Positions 19,301 to 27,272 of a stretch of DNA of 64,000 nucleotides are shown here, piece by piece (position 1 is the stretch's first letter; the number at the start of each line of letters is the position of its first letter). Both the position numbers and the translations under genes were made by a program. The notes below the pieces were generated by a model. The model was not told the origin of the DNA. It saw only the letters and a program-made list of their open reading frames with translations, and did no database searches. The stretch is from Agrilactobacillus yilanensis (GTDB taxonomy: Bacteria; Bacillota; Bacilli; Lactobacillales; Lactobacillaceae). Location: the NCBI RefSeq assembly GCF_003946725.1, contig NZ_RHOY01000001.1, positions 248,001 to 312,000 on the forward strand, given 5' to 3'.

Positions 19301-19863
19301 GCCACAGTTTCATCTGTACCCGTGAGTGTACCGTTAAAAGCAGCTGCTTTTTCTTGGTAATCTTTTAAAGCTGCTTGCAAATTCTCTTGCCAATTGTCTT
19401 GGCTGGTCAAATCCGGAGTATCTAACAAGGCTTTTAAGTTCGTTAAACTGTCATCCGCTGCTGTAGCTGCGTCATTAGCCGTGTCGGTTTGATCTTTGGC
19501 ATCTTGATAAGTGTTTTCTAAATCAGCCGCTGTTTTTGCAGTAGAAATGGTCTCGTCTGTTTTTTCGGGTTCAGGCGTTGCTGATGGATCAGTGGCTGGT
19601 GTTTCATTTGTACCAGCTTCTTGTTCTGTTGGCGTTTCAGAACCAGTTATTTCCGAATTTTGGTTGTCTCCAGTTACCAATGTCGTATTTTCTGCGGCGT
19701 TTGTAGTTTCTGCGGCTTGTGTCTGCTCTGGTGCAATGGCCAACGATAAGCCCAAACTCAGGGCTGTGATGCTGGCGAACACCCACTTTTTGCCATCTTT
19801 ATACATCTTGTAATGCTCATACGGCTGTGCCAACACTTGATTTTGGTCTATTTTGTTACTCAA
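16330..19863 (-). CDS. large LPXTG cell-wall-anchored surface protein
   Basis: Exported, sortase-anchored protein of 1177 residues. The N-terminus has a KxYKxGKxW-type signal (HYKMYKDGKKWVFASI) with likely cleavage after TQAA. A Thr/Glu-rich stretch follows to about 105, then some 550 residues of Ala/Asp/Tyr-rich helical sequence with recurring YxxAxxAYxxA units, probably coiled coils. A mixed globular part at about 740-1000 precedes a spacer of short Pro-Asn-Pro-Thr-Asp repeats. The C-terminus has LPQTGEAHDRK, a hydrophobic helix and KRRKA. The start is TTG with GGGGGAGG eight bases upstream. An adhesive or structural role is inference; no binding domain was recognised. Confidence 0.85.
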   Translation of the reverse strand: MSNKIDQNQVLAQPYEHYKMYKDGKKWVFASITALSLGLSLAIAPEQTQAAETTNAAENTTLVTGDNQNSEITGSETPTEQEAGTNETPATDPSATPEPEKTDETISTAKTAADLENTYQDAKDQTDTANDAATAADDSLTNLKALLDTPDLTSQDNWQENLQAALKDYQEKAAAFNGTLTGTDETVATYQKAIDALIASKPNAVEQVTQGDTTTGTTIEDYNKLAEAYQKQVTEQLAQIQTKLDNYDTGTAVNTAQGKLEAAAEALNTEIASDEVSVAQLTTLKDAYDTALAAYNTAVDAYNAKVAEENQLSKVETNATDGTDTTKNPSEAAFEQLKQYLATQESYNAAKDAYDDTADKADTVTENLTAWKKAVADYNAALDKLQIDFSDLQSADTTNIDTAKATVTDAADAAVKAKAAYQDTLTTGDAAQIKTATEAYGKAIEALKDGVASWNDAYDTYLKAVADNGATDTSAKLPDLSKLSDLGMAVTGAEDNLKGSVDELIKSKDAYQTALKTYQDALTASGRDLTAATGDMPDLAALQTSLSDQFTANNQAMASAEKLVAVKKAERALQQRVNEINGYVNGLNNTADVWKATADAAAGTGQWGILAASLKLISDNYLTTGYGYQDAVNGSKTTVGQETKENENDVGGTYDQLTAKTTTPEDPTSYEALVTAYLDSIEDYNKVAKDDLKAAAYTGAGDVSGNASAFQTSMTGFQDAYNGLQSQLANETPNEARNDEAKNSLKTADKMSTDGSAAEPGDKGRNLNVQDMLQLLGRSLSDFVNFNPDEAEGVYNNLDWDTRTLALAENYGELTRVTDENGTYYQLTDVGQNKWETSFREHLAPSITQDGVTYKLTGLYIPGTDLSGMKENPGTLDGIYTFTTADPITEFFTVFKGAPLNLQNNMNFYFYYVAVPTDLAETKTDDSGEEKTVSKIDMPGATAIVDLTAVKTDLSLSAEGSVGTIPTVNVASPELGTYLAGETVDTALGNVEIDQAPQLTLNHVKKTNPVVPDNPDEGDPVGPINPTTPDNPTDPDTPTTPDNPTDPDTSTDPETPTTPDTPTDPNTPDTPEQPETDNNVTNNETVSNPHTGNNWANHNYTNYTSHGTAGKTATATKTATATKAGIVQAATNQDTKAANLPQTGEAHDRKTLQLVGTALLSVAILGGAVLLGKRRKA
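16640..16800 (-). repeat. Pro/Thr/Asp-rich coding repeats in LPXTG protein spacer
   Basis: Short tandem units coding for variants of TPDNPTDPDTPT lie just before the sortase signal. They form the extended wall-spanning stalk and are a likely site of length variation between strains. Confidence 0.75.
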
Positions 19864-20017
19864 AATGAAAACCTCCCCCTGGTTTTATGACGATTTTATA
19901 TAACATATCTAATCTATTTATCATCAATATATCACAAATTAATTTTGATATATTTCATCATTGAATAAGAAAATTTACAAAAACTGGTATCCACTATATT
20001 TGAACGTTATCAATGCA

Positions 20018-20054
20018 AAAAAAAGAATTCAATTTGCTATAAATTGAATTCTCT
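20018..20054 (-). terminator. terminator downstream of hepT and its hairpin elements
   Basis: Perfect stem AGAATTCAATTT / AAATTGAATTCT with a GCTAT-type loop, followed on the minus strand by eight T. Confidence 0.85.
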
Positions 20055-20092
20055 TGCAGATTTTAATTTAAATATTTCCATGGGGGTGTTTG

Positions 20093-20207
20093 AAACGCGT
20101 TCACTAGAGCAAAGCTCTCGCCTAACTACGAATCTCTTGTGTGTCTGGCGACACCCTGCAAGGTTCTAGGTTAGTGTTCGCGGTTTTCCCGCTCTAGTTC
20201 ACGCTCT
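20093..20207 (-). repeat. 3'UTR hairpin element, type A
   Basis: Minus-strand copy in tandem directly after a type B copy with no spacer. Outer arms CTAGAGCGGG / GCTCTAG, apical stem GTGTC-GCCA-GACAC. It ends AACGCGTTTCAAA, 39 bp before the terminator. Confidence 0.9.
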
Positions 20208-20323
20208 AAACGCGTTCCAAAAGACTGATTTCTGCGCTTAGCTACGTCTAACTTGTAAGCAAAGCCCGCTCACGGCGTTAGTCTAGGCTATGCTCAAAAT
20301 CAACCCGTCTTTTGTCACGCTCT
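20208..20323 (-). repeat. 3'UTR hairpin element, type B
   Basis: Begins AGAGCGTGAC two bases after the hepT stop codon and joins the type A copy without a gap. Confidence 0.9.
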
Positions 20324-20325
20324 GA

Positions 20326-21297
20326 TTAATAAGCACGTTGTAATAGTTCGTTAGTCAGCTGGCGCAATATGTCGGTGTTGCTGGTTTGTGGCAGCCGGTC
20401 GATTTGGTCTAGGGCTTTTTGTGTGTAGGCGGTGGCTAGGTGTTTGGCGTCTGTGATGCCGTATTCTTGAACGATTTTTGCCAAGGTGGCCACGTGGTCG
20501 GTGGTCATTTCATCTTGGAGCAGTTGTTCTAGTTTTGGGTAGTTCTGTACGGCATATAGCAATGGTACGGAATAGGTGCCGGAGCGTAAGTCTTCTCCTA
20601 CGGGCTTGAGCATGGCTTTTGAATCTTGGGTGTAGTCCAAAATATCATCTAAGATTTGAAAGGCCATCCCGATATCATGCCCAATCCGCCGGGCACGGCG
20701 CTGAATGGTCACGGGGGCGTTGGCAATTCGTGCCCCGTATTCACAGCTCAGCTGAAAGAGTGCGGCGGTTTTGCCGTCGATTTCTCGTAAGTAGTCTTTT
20801 AAGGTCATCCCGGAACGAAAATCAAACCGCATTTGGTCCAATTCCCCTAAAAGAATCCGCCGCATCATCATGGCGTTTAAATGAACGTCTTCTGGATTGC
20901 GGGCGGTTTCATTAATGAGTTCAAAGTAAACCGTGAACAAATAATCCCCGGCATAGATGGCGTTACGATCCCCATATTGGGAATGAATCGTCGCAACGCC
21001 CCGGCGTAACGGAGAATCATCCACCACGTCATCATGGACTAAAGTGGCCAGATGTAAAATTTCCATGGCGGCAGCGCTTTTTTCTAACTTGTCTGAAGCA
21101 GGTGCTTGACCGAACGTGGCAAATAGCAGCAAAAAGGCTGGGCGGACTAACTTCCCCCCACCACTGGTCAGGTCAAATAACGTCTGTTGAATCGCTTTGT
21201 TTCGTAAATATATATGATTTTGAACGACATCTTCCACTTTGATTAAACGATCATGCAAAGCGGGAAAGGCCATCCACATTGGATTGATTGAAATCAC
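20326..21297 (-). CDS. hepT: polyprenyl diphosphate synthase (heptaprenyl type, component II)
   Basis: Trans-isoprenyl diphosphate synthase, 323 residues, building the isoprenoid side chain of menaquinone. Both Asp-rich motifs are present: LVHDDVVDDSPLRRG near 85-100 and ILDDILDYTQ near 215. GGGKLVRPA near residue 47 binds isopentenyl diphosphate. The start is GTG with AAAGAGG upstream. It is divergent from menA, the enzyme that attaches the chain, so the pair shares an intergenic region of about 80 bp. The chain length made cannot be told by eye. Confidence 0.88.
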   Translation of the reverse strand: MISINPMWMAFPALHDRLIKVEDVVQNHIYLRNKAIQQTLFDLTSGGGKLVRPAFLLLFATFGQAPASDKLEKSAAAMEILHLATLVHDDVVDDSPLRRGVATIHSQYGDRNAIYAGDYLFTVYFELINETARNPEDVHLNAMMMRRILLGELDQMRFDFRSGMTLKDYLREIDGKTAALFQLSCEYGARIANAPVTIQRRARRIGHDIGMAFQILDDILDYTQDSKAMLKPVGEDLRSGTYSVPLLYAVQNYPKLEQLLQDEMTTDHVATLAKIVQEYGITDAKHLATAYTQKALDQIDRLPQTSNTDILRQLTNELLQRAY

Positions 21298-21376
21298 GAC
21301 AATACCTCTTTAACCAACTGTTTTTTTGATAAATTTGTGTTAACTTTATAGTAACGAATAATATCTGAGAAAGGAA

Positions 21377-22288
21377 ATGTTTTTTGTGACTTTGCGCATT
21401 TTTTTAGAACTCGTCGAAATTAAAGCTAAAACAGCTAGTGTCTTTCCGTTTTTATTAGGTACCTTTTATGCTTGGTACCATTATCATACAATACATCTTG
21501 TCCCCTTGGTGTTATTTTTTTTGGCCATGTTGTTATTTAATATGGCGGTGGATGCCCACGATAACTACCAAGACTACAAGCGGGCCACCAAAGCCCATGA
21601 CTATCGAGAAAAAACAAATATTATTGGCGTCAATCAGCTGGATCCGCAAAAGATCGGTTTGATGACTTTAACCATGATGCTGGTGGCTGCTGTTTTGGGC
21701 CTGATTATCGTTGCTAAAACCGGCTGGCCGCTGTTGTTCATGGGCCTGTGGTGCTTTTTGGTAGGTTGGTTTTATGCGGCGGGACCCCGGCCGATCTCCG
21801 GCACGCCGTTTGGTGAATTCGCCTCTGGCTTCACCATGGGGTTTATGATTACTTTGATCGCAGTTTACATCAACAGCTATGATCAAGTGGCTTTTAACTG
21901 GACACTGATCTGGCAAGTACTGCTTGCTTCAGGACTGGCAGCTACTATGATCGCCAGCTTACTGTTAGCCAATAACTTCTGTGACGCTGAAGAAGACATT
22001 CAGCTGGGCCGTAAGACAATCGTTTATTATATCGGCGTCAAAAACAGCCTGCGCTTTTACGTGGCCTTAGAAATACTAGGCTACCTCAGCTTAATCGCAG
22101 CTGTTTGGCTGCAACTTTTGCCTTGGCTGACTTTGTTGACCTTGCTGACAGTGTTCCCAGTTACAAAAAATACCAGACAGCTGTTAGCAAAACAAGTCAA
22201 AAAAGAAACCTTCCCCTTTGCAATTAAGAATCTATTTATCACAACCTTAGCCTTAGTCGTCACTTTTGGCCTAGGTCTATTAATTTAA
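21377..22288 (+). CDS. menA: UbiA-family prenyltransferase, probable MenA
   Basis: Integral membrane prenyltransferase of 303 residues that joins 1,4-dihydroxy-2-naphthoate to a polyprenyl chain to give demethylmenaquinone. The first Asp motif reads NMAVDAHDNYQDYK near residue 56, and NNFCDAEEDIQLGRKT near 198 is the second. About eight hydrophobic helices are visible. The ATG is very close to its AAAGGA, so a GTG three codons later (21386) may be the true start. The last bases overlap the convergent hemH gene. With hepT it implies quinone production from imported or shared precursors for cytochrome bd. Confidence 0.87.
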   Translation: MFFVTLRIFLELVEIKAKTASVFPFLLGTFYAWYHYHTIHLVPLVLFFLAMLLFNMAVDAHDNYQDYKRATKAHDYREKTNIIGVNQLDPQKIGLMTLTMMLVAAVLGLIIVAKTGWPLLFMGLWCFLVGWFYAAGPRPISGTPFGEFASGFTMGFMITLIAVYINSYDQVAFNWTLIWQVLLASGLAATMIASLLLANNFCDAEEDIQLGRKTIVYYIGVKNSLRFYVALEILGYLSLIAAVWLQLLPWLTLLTLLTVFPVTKNTRQLLAKQVKKETFPFAIKNLFITTLALVVTFGLGLLI

Positions 22289-23262
22289 TTTTTATGGCCG
22301 CCTTGCTCGGTAACTAGCGCTGCTAAAAATTCAATAAATTCTGGTCGGTCATTCATTGGCGGTACAAACGTAAAGTTGGTTCCGCCATTTTCAATGAAAT
22401 AATCTCGATTTTCTTGGTCAATTTCGTAGATCGTCTCCAAACAGTCGGCAATAAAACTTGGGGTAACCACCATCAAATTATGAACACCTGTAATTGGCAG
22501 CGCTTTTATTACTTCATCCGTAGCCGGCTTTAACCAGTCCCCTGGCCCAAACTTAGATTGAAAGGTCATCTGATAAGGCACACAATGATCCAAGCGCTCC
22601 ATCACCAGTTCAGTGGTCACATGGCACTGGGTGTGATAGGGGTCCTTTTTAGTCGTCACATAACGCTTGGGAATCCCGTGATATGAAAAAACTAATTCTT
22701 CGGTTTCCGGATGCGCATCCAACTGCGCCTGCAACGTATCCGCTAATATTTGAATATAACGGGGATCTTTATGAAAATCTGTCACAAACCGCAATGTGGG
22801 AATCTTGCTTTTCTTTAAGTAATAACCGGCCACCGCATCATAAATGGAGCCTACTGTGGTCGTGGAAAACTGCGGATACATCGGTAAAACGGTGATCTCT
22901 TCAATGCCATCTTTTGCAAAAGCCGCCAGCGTCTCCGGAATCAGCGGCTGCGAATAACTCATGGCATAGCGCACATCATATTGCGGCAACAGTCGGGCTA
23001 ACGCTTTAGCCTCTTGCTGGGTATAAAATAATAACGGTGAACCGCCAAATGCCGCCTCGTCCCAAATTTTTTGATACATTTTAGCAGAACGCTTCGGCCG
23101 ATTAGGCAAAATCATGCCCCGTAAAATCGGCTGCCAAAACACTTTAGGTAAATCAATTACCCGCTGATCACTTAAAAAGCGTTTTAAATATCGACGAATA
23201 TCCGCCGGATCTGTCGATGCCGGTGTCCCCAGATTCACCAATAGCACGCCTGACTTTGTCAT
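22285..23262 (-). CDS. hemH: ferrochelatase (coproporphyrin ferrochelatase type)
   Basis: Inserts Fe(II) into a porphyrin, 325 residues, soluble or membrane-associated. Motifs: LLVNLGTP at the N-terminus, TVLPMYPQFSTTT near 125, SYHGIPKRY with the catalytic histidine near 195, and PSFIADCLETIYEI with the conserved glutamate near 275. In Gram-positives this enzyme usually acts on coproporphyrin III. No other heme-synthesis gene is in the window, so it may finish heme from scavenged porphyrin. SD AAGGGAGG before the ATG; the 3' end overlaps menA by four bases. Confidence 0.92.
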   Translation of the reverse strand: MTKSGVLLVNLGTPASTDPADIRRYLKRFLSDQRVIDLPKVFWQPILRGMILPNRPKRSAKMYQKIWDEAAFGGSPLLFYTQQEAKALARLLPQYDVRYAMSYSQPLIPETLAAFAKDGIEEITVLPMYPQFSTTTVGSIYDAVAGYYLKKSKIPTLRFVTDFHKDPRYIQILADTLQAQLDAHPETEELVFSYHGIPKRYVTTKKDPYHTQCHVTTELVMERLDHCVPYQMTFQSKFGPGDWLKPATDEVIKALPITGVHNLMVVTPSFIADCLETIYEIDQENRDYFIENGGTNFTFVPPMNDRPEFIEFLAALVTEQGGHKN

Positions 23263-23397
23263 AAAATGCCTCCCTTAAATTTTGATACTTACAATTATAG
23301 CAGAGTGTTGCAGCATCATCAGCATATTTGATCTCTAATTTATATAATTTTTGAATAATCTCAAATTATATAGTTTTTTGTTAAAAGCCAAGGCTCC

Positions 23398-23434
23398 AAA
23401 AAAAGATCATCCTTAAATTTAGGATGATCTTTTT
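23398..23434. terminator. bidirectional terminator after lutABC
   Basis: AAAAGATCATCCTAAATTTAAGGATGATCTTTTT-type perfect stem with T or A runs on both sides. It ends the lut transcript after two hairpin elements. Confidence 0.88.
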
Positions 23435-23483
23435 GGTGCTATGGTTTTATCTAGGTTGTTTTTAAAATGTGCTGGTTTTTCAT

Positions 23484-23599
23484 AAACGCGTTCCAAAAGA
23501 CTGATTTCTGCGCTTAGCTACGTCTAACTTGTAAGCAAAAACCGCTCACGGCGTTAGTCTAGGCTATGCTCAAAATCAACCCGTCTTTGGTCACGCTCT
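23484..23599 (-). repeat. 3'UTR hairpin element, type B
   Basis: Second of two tandem minus-strand copies after lutC; AGAGCGTGACC to AACGCGTTT. The apical part reads GTGAGCGGTTTTTGCTTAC. Confidence 0.9.
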
Positions 23600-23714
23600 A
23601 AACGCGTTCACCAACACTGATTTCTACATATAACTACGCCTTGTTGCCAGTCGCAAGCGACTGCCTGCCAAGTCTAGGTTATATTGCGAAATCACCCGTG
23701 TTGGTTCACGCTCT
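23600..23714 (-). repeat. 3'UTR hairpin element, type D
   Basis: Begins AGAGCGTGAACC four bases after the lutC stop. Outer arms ACCAACACGGGTGATTT / AAATCAGTGTTGGT, apical stem CAGTCGCTTGCGACTG, core TATAACCTAGAC / GCGTAGTTATA. Confidence 0.9.
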
Positions 23715-23718
23715 GGCT

Positions 23719-24432
23719 TTACATGTCGTCTACGACGATGTATGTCATGTCCAATGGGCCGTGGACGCCGACGATGAGGACCATTTCGATGTCCCCGGAG
23801 TTGGATGGGCCGGAGATGTAGTTAATGTTTGAAGTTTTCAGTTCTCCGGATTTTAAGCGTTGTGCGTAAAGTTTTGTGGCTTGGGTGGAGCGGGGCAAGA
23901 TGTTGCTGCGTTTAACGATGCACAAATAATGGGTTGGCAAGAAGTTAAAGGCTCGACCTTGTCCTGGTGAGGATGGTACGGTAATAGTGCCGGATTCTGC
24001 CAACATGTAATCGCCAAAACCAATAGCCATGGCGGAATCTTGGGCGGTGGCTAAGTTCGTTGCCCGATCTGCTTTAGGATCCCAGTACTTCACAGTCCGT
24101 TGGTTGCTAGCTGCTGCAGTCCAGTCGTCTAGACCGTAAGCCTTTATTTTGTCCGGTGCGGTGGGTAAGATCAATTGTCCATCGCCTTTATCTGTAAGAT
24201 AGGCGTCCAAAACACCGCCTAAATCAGCTTTAGAAGTCACTTTGAAGGTGACCTTCAATGCTTCACTAGTATTTCGAGCCATTTCCAATAATTCATCAGC
24301 GGATAAGTCCGCTAAAGTTTCTTCGGGCAGCTGGTTGATATGTGTGAACGGTTCTTTGTCTTTTTGGTGCCGTGGCGTCCCTAATTTTTCGGATAAATGG
24401 TCTAAAAATGCTTCACGATTATAAATTGCCAT
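23719..24432 (-). CDS. lutC: lactate utilization protein C
   Basis: Subunit of the LutABC complex that oxidises L-lactate to pyruvate; cytosolic. 237 residues with the LUD-domain motifs YISGPSNSGDIE and GVHGPLDMTYIVVDD at the C-terminus. The ATG follows AAAGGGG, 14 bp after the lutB stop. Third gene of the lut operon; two hairpin elements and a terminator follow. Confidence 0.92.
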   Translation of the reverse strand: MAIYNREAFLDHLSEKLGTPRHQKDKEPFTHINQLPEETLADLSADELLEMARNTSEALKVTFKVTSKADLGGVLDAYLTDKGDGQLILPTAPDKIKAYGLDDWTAAASNQRTVKYWDPKADRATNLATAQDSAMAIGFGDYMLAESGTITVPSSPGQGRAFNFLPTHYLCIVKRSNILPRSTQATKLYAQRLKSGELKTSNINYISGPSNSGDIEMVLIVGVHGPLDMTYIVVDDM

Positions 24433-24446
24433 ATCAATGCCCCTTT

Positions 24447-25952
24447 CTACTTGTCTGAAGAATTGTCTTTTTGCGCCTGTGCCAGTTTTTGCTGCTGCTT
24501 ATGATCCGCAAACCAGCTTCTGAAACTTTCTTTATGCTTCGGTGGAATTGGTAAGTCCCGGACATCTGCCCAGCCGCCTACCAAACCAGGTCCTTTATCC
24601 ACTAACGGTTCGTCCTTGATAAAATTCAACGCCGTCAAGCGGTCGGTCTTATGGGCCATCGTCCGCAAGCCTGGTCGGCCAAAACGAATAGCTGAACGGA
24701 ATAAGAATGGAAAACCGGTGCCGATGCCGATCACTTCCATCATGAAGTTGTTCAAGCCACCTTGCATCTTCAATCTGTCGGTGTAAACCATCCGGTGCTG
24801 AATCAATAATTTGTGCAGCGGAATTTTTACTGGACAAGTTTCAGTACAAGCGCCACAAAGACTAGACGCATAAGGTAATTCACCGAATTTTTCGTAGCCA
24901 CCTAAGATTGGTGACAATACCGCACCAATTGGGCCAGGGTAAATTGAGCCGTAGCCATGACCGCCAATGTGCCGATAAACAGGACACACGTTAATACAAG
25001 CCCCACAACGGATACATTGCAAAATAGATTGGAATTGCGTCCCCAGCGCTTCTGAACGCCGGTTATCCACAATCACCACGTGGAAGTTCTCAGGGCCGTC
25101 CGTTTCGCCAGCAACTTGCTGCCCGGCAAAAGTCACATAACTCGTAAGCTTTTGACCAACGGCACTTCGGCAAAGCAGATTATCTAAGACTTCTGCATCA
25201 GCCATGGTTGGTACAATTCTTTCCATACCCATGACTACGATTTGTGTCTTAGGAATCGCCATCGTCAAATCCGCATTCCCTTCGTTCGTTACTAAATTAA
25301 TCATGCCCGTATCAGCCACCGCAAAGTTACAGCCGGTGACCCCTAAGTCTGCTTGTAAGAAATATTCTCTCAAATATTTCCGAGCAAATCGTGCCAAATG
25401 TTCAGGGTCATTGTCCCCTTCATACCCTAACTTCATGAAAATCTCTCGGACTTGATCCCGATTCTTATGTAGGGTTGGGAACACAATATGGGTAGGTTCG
25501 TCCCAGTTATCTTTTTGTAGAATAAATTCAGCTAAATCGGTTTCCATTAAAGCTAAACCTTTGTTTAACGCTAATAATTGCTTGTCCATATCAATTTCAG
25601 TGGTCACCATTGACTTGGACTTAACTAACTTTTTGGCACCCGTTTCCTTGACGATTTTTTGAATATAATCCACAGCATCTGCTTCGGTATCAGCGAAGAA
25701 TACATCGCCGCCGTTCTTATCCACATTGTTACTAAATTCTTCTAAGTAATCCGGTAAATAAGCAATCGCCCGCTGCCGGATTTGCTCACCTAGTTCCCGC
25801 CATTCTTCCCAGTTGCCCAGCAATGCCCGAGAATCTTCACGTTTCGTGTGTTGGGCATCTTGTGCTTTGGCAACGGAAGCCTGCATGAACTTGTCTTGTT
25901 CAGACTCTTTAACCCGCGCTAATAATGGTTTGTCACTTGTTGCAATCCCCAT
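24447..25952 (-). CDS. lutB: lactate utilization iron-sulfur protein B
   Basis: Iron-sulfur subunit of the lactate-oxidising complex, 501 residues. An N-terminal LUD domain is followed by two 4Fe-4S motifs, CIRCGACINVCPVYRHIGGH near 313 and CGACTETCPVKIP near 368. AAGGAG before the ATG; 21 bp downstream of lutA. The electron acceptor is not shown by sequence; in other bacteria a quinone or soluble carrier is suggested. Confidence 0.94.
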   Translation of the reverse strand: MGIATSDKPLLARVKESEQDKFMQASVAKAQDAQHTKREDSRALLGNWEEWRELGEQIRQRAIAYLPDYLEEFSNNVDKNGGDVFFADTEADAVDYIQKIVKETGAKKLVKSKSMVTTEIDMDKQLLALNKGLALMETDLAEFILQKDNWDEPTHIVFPTLHKNRDQVREIFMKLGYEGDNDPEHLARFARKYLREYFLQADLGVTGCNFAVADTGMINLVTNEGNADLTMAIPKTQIVVMGMERIVPTMADAEVLDNLLCRSAVGQKLTSYVTFAGQQVAGETDGPENFHVVIVDNRRSEALGTQFQSILQCIRCGACINVCPVYRHIGGHGYGSIYPGPIGAVLSPILGGYEKFGELPYASSLCGACTETCPVKIPLHKLLIQHRMVYTDRLKMQGGLNNFMMEVIGIGTGFPFLFRSAIRFGRPGLRTMAHKTDRLTALNFIKDEPLVDKGPGLVGGWADVRDLPIPPKHKESFRSWFADHKQQQKLAQAQKDNSSDK

Positions 25953-25973
25953 GAATTCAACACTCCTTCATCT

Positions 25974-26738
25974 TTAGACTGGCATCTGCTTCAAATAAGT
26001 AATCCGACGCTCGTCCACATTGCTATTCAACACTTCCGCAAGATGCATAATCTTAATCGGCTTGCCCAAACGATTGAACCGGCCGCCAATATTCATCAAG
26101 CACCCTGGATCACAGCTGACCAAAATCTCAGCACCAGTCTCTTCAATATGCCGTACCTTCTCGTCTACCATTTGTTTAGAAATCTCAGGTTCCTTAGCCG
26201 AGAACGTCCCCCCAAAACCGCAACAGTCATGGGCATTGGCTAATGGTACCATCTCTAAGCCCTTCACATGTTCCAGCAGCGCATAAGGGGATTCTGCTTC
26301 ACCCAGCAGCCGCGTCATATGGCAAGAACGATGATAAGTTGCCTTACCGTTTAATTCCGCACCGGCATTCTCCACACCCAAAATCCGCCATAAGAATTGT
26401 GAAAATTCATAAGTCTTAGCAGCCAATATCCGAGCCTTGCCTAAATATTCCGGATCATCTTTTAACAATTCCGGATATTCTCTTAACATTGCCACACAAG
26501 AACCTGCAGGCCCAACAATGTAATCGGATTCAACACTGAGCAACGCATCCACCTGATTACGGAATGTCCGCTGAGTGCCTTTTTCATACCCACTATTATA
26601 AGTCGGTTGCCCACAACAGATTTGATCTGATGGTAAATAACAATCACAGCCGAACCGTTCTAAAACTTCTACCATTGCCTTACCGACATTTGGGAACTCT
26701 AAGTCAACGACACAAGTTGAAAAAATAACAACCTTCAT
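25974..26738 (-). CDS. lutA: lactate utilization protein A
   Basis: Cysteine-rich domain (CCG) subunit of LutABC, 254 residues. The two CCG motifs read CCGQP near 42 and CCGFGGTF near 188, with HRSC and SCDPGC motifs. The frame is open to 26792, but MKVVIFSTCVVD at 26738 with TTAGGAGG seven bases upstream is clearly the start. First gene of lutABC. A cre-like sequence lies about 120 bp upstream. Confidence 0.93.
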   Translation of the reverse strand: MKVVIFSTCVVDLEFPNVGKAMVEVLERFGCDCYLPSDQICCGQPTYNSGYEKGTQRTFRNQVDALLSVESDYIVGPAGSCVAMLREYPELLKDDPEYLGKARILAAKTYEFSQFLWRILGVENAGAELNGKATYHRSCHMTRLLGEAESPYALLEHVKGLEMVPLANAHDCCGFGGTFSAKEPEISKQMVDEKVRHIEETGAEILVSCDPGCLMNIGGRFNRLGKPIKIMHLAEVLNSNVDERRITYLKQMPV

Positions 26739-27272
26739 TTGATAACCTCCTAATTCAGCCCACAATCCGAGCCGAAAGCTGATAGCACACAATTATCATA
26801 CTGCATAGCCTTATTGTAGCGCATTCAAAATCATTTTGAAAACAATAACCATTACATCGTGAAAGCGCCAACCCTAATTACACTAAGGTTTTCCACCATA
26901 AGTTTCACAAAGTCCCACAAAATGTAGGGATTCCCCTTACCAATCAATAATTATTATCCTCTGTAAAAAAAGCCCTTGCTCCTCAACTCTGATTCATAAA
27001 ATTTGATAAATTAATGAGAAATTTCAAAAAAAAGAATTGGTCTAATTTCATAGATTGTGTACAATTCATTTTCCGATTTTATGCCCATCTTATCAGGATC
27101 TGCCCGTATTTATTTCGCCATAAAAACTAGACCATTTGCCTTAAATTCAGATTCGGATAGGTTTTCTTACAAAAGTTGAAATAAAATCACGATTTTTTAC
27201 CTTATAATAAGATTAAAGCTTCATAATTTGTTCATAAAATATTCATATTAAGCACCGGGAGGAGGTTATTAC
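26739..27272. other. divergent AT-rich promoter region of lutABC and the WxL-like gene
   Basis: No open frame is convincing here. It holds a cre-like box at 26860 and a TATAAT at 27203-27208 that is a fair -10 for the rightward gene, with a poorly spaced TTGAAA upstream. Leftward promoter elements for lutA are not clear. Confidence 0.5.
26860..26873. promoter_or_regulatory. cre-like CcpA site upstream of lutA
   Basis: TGAAAGCGCCAACC matches the cre consensus TGWAANCGNTNWCA at 12 of 14 positions. Catabolite repression of lactate use would fit, but the match is imperfect. Confidence 0.3.
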
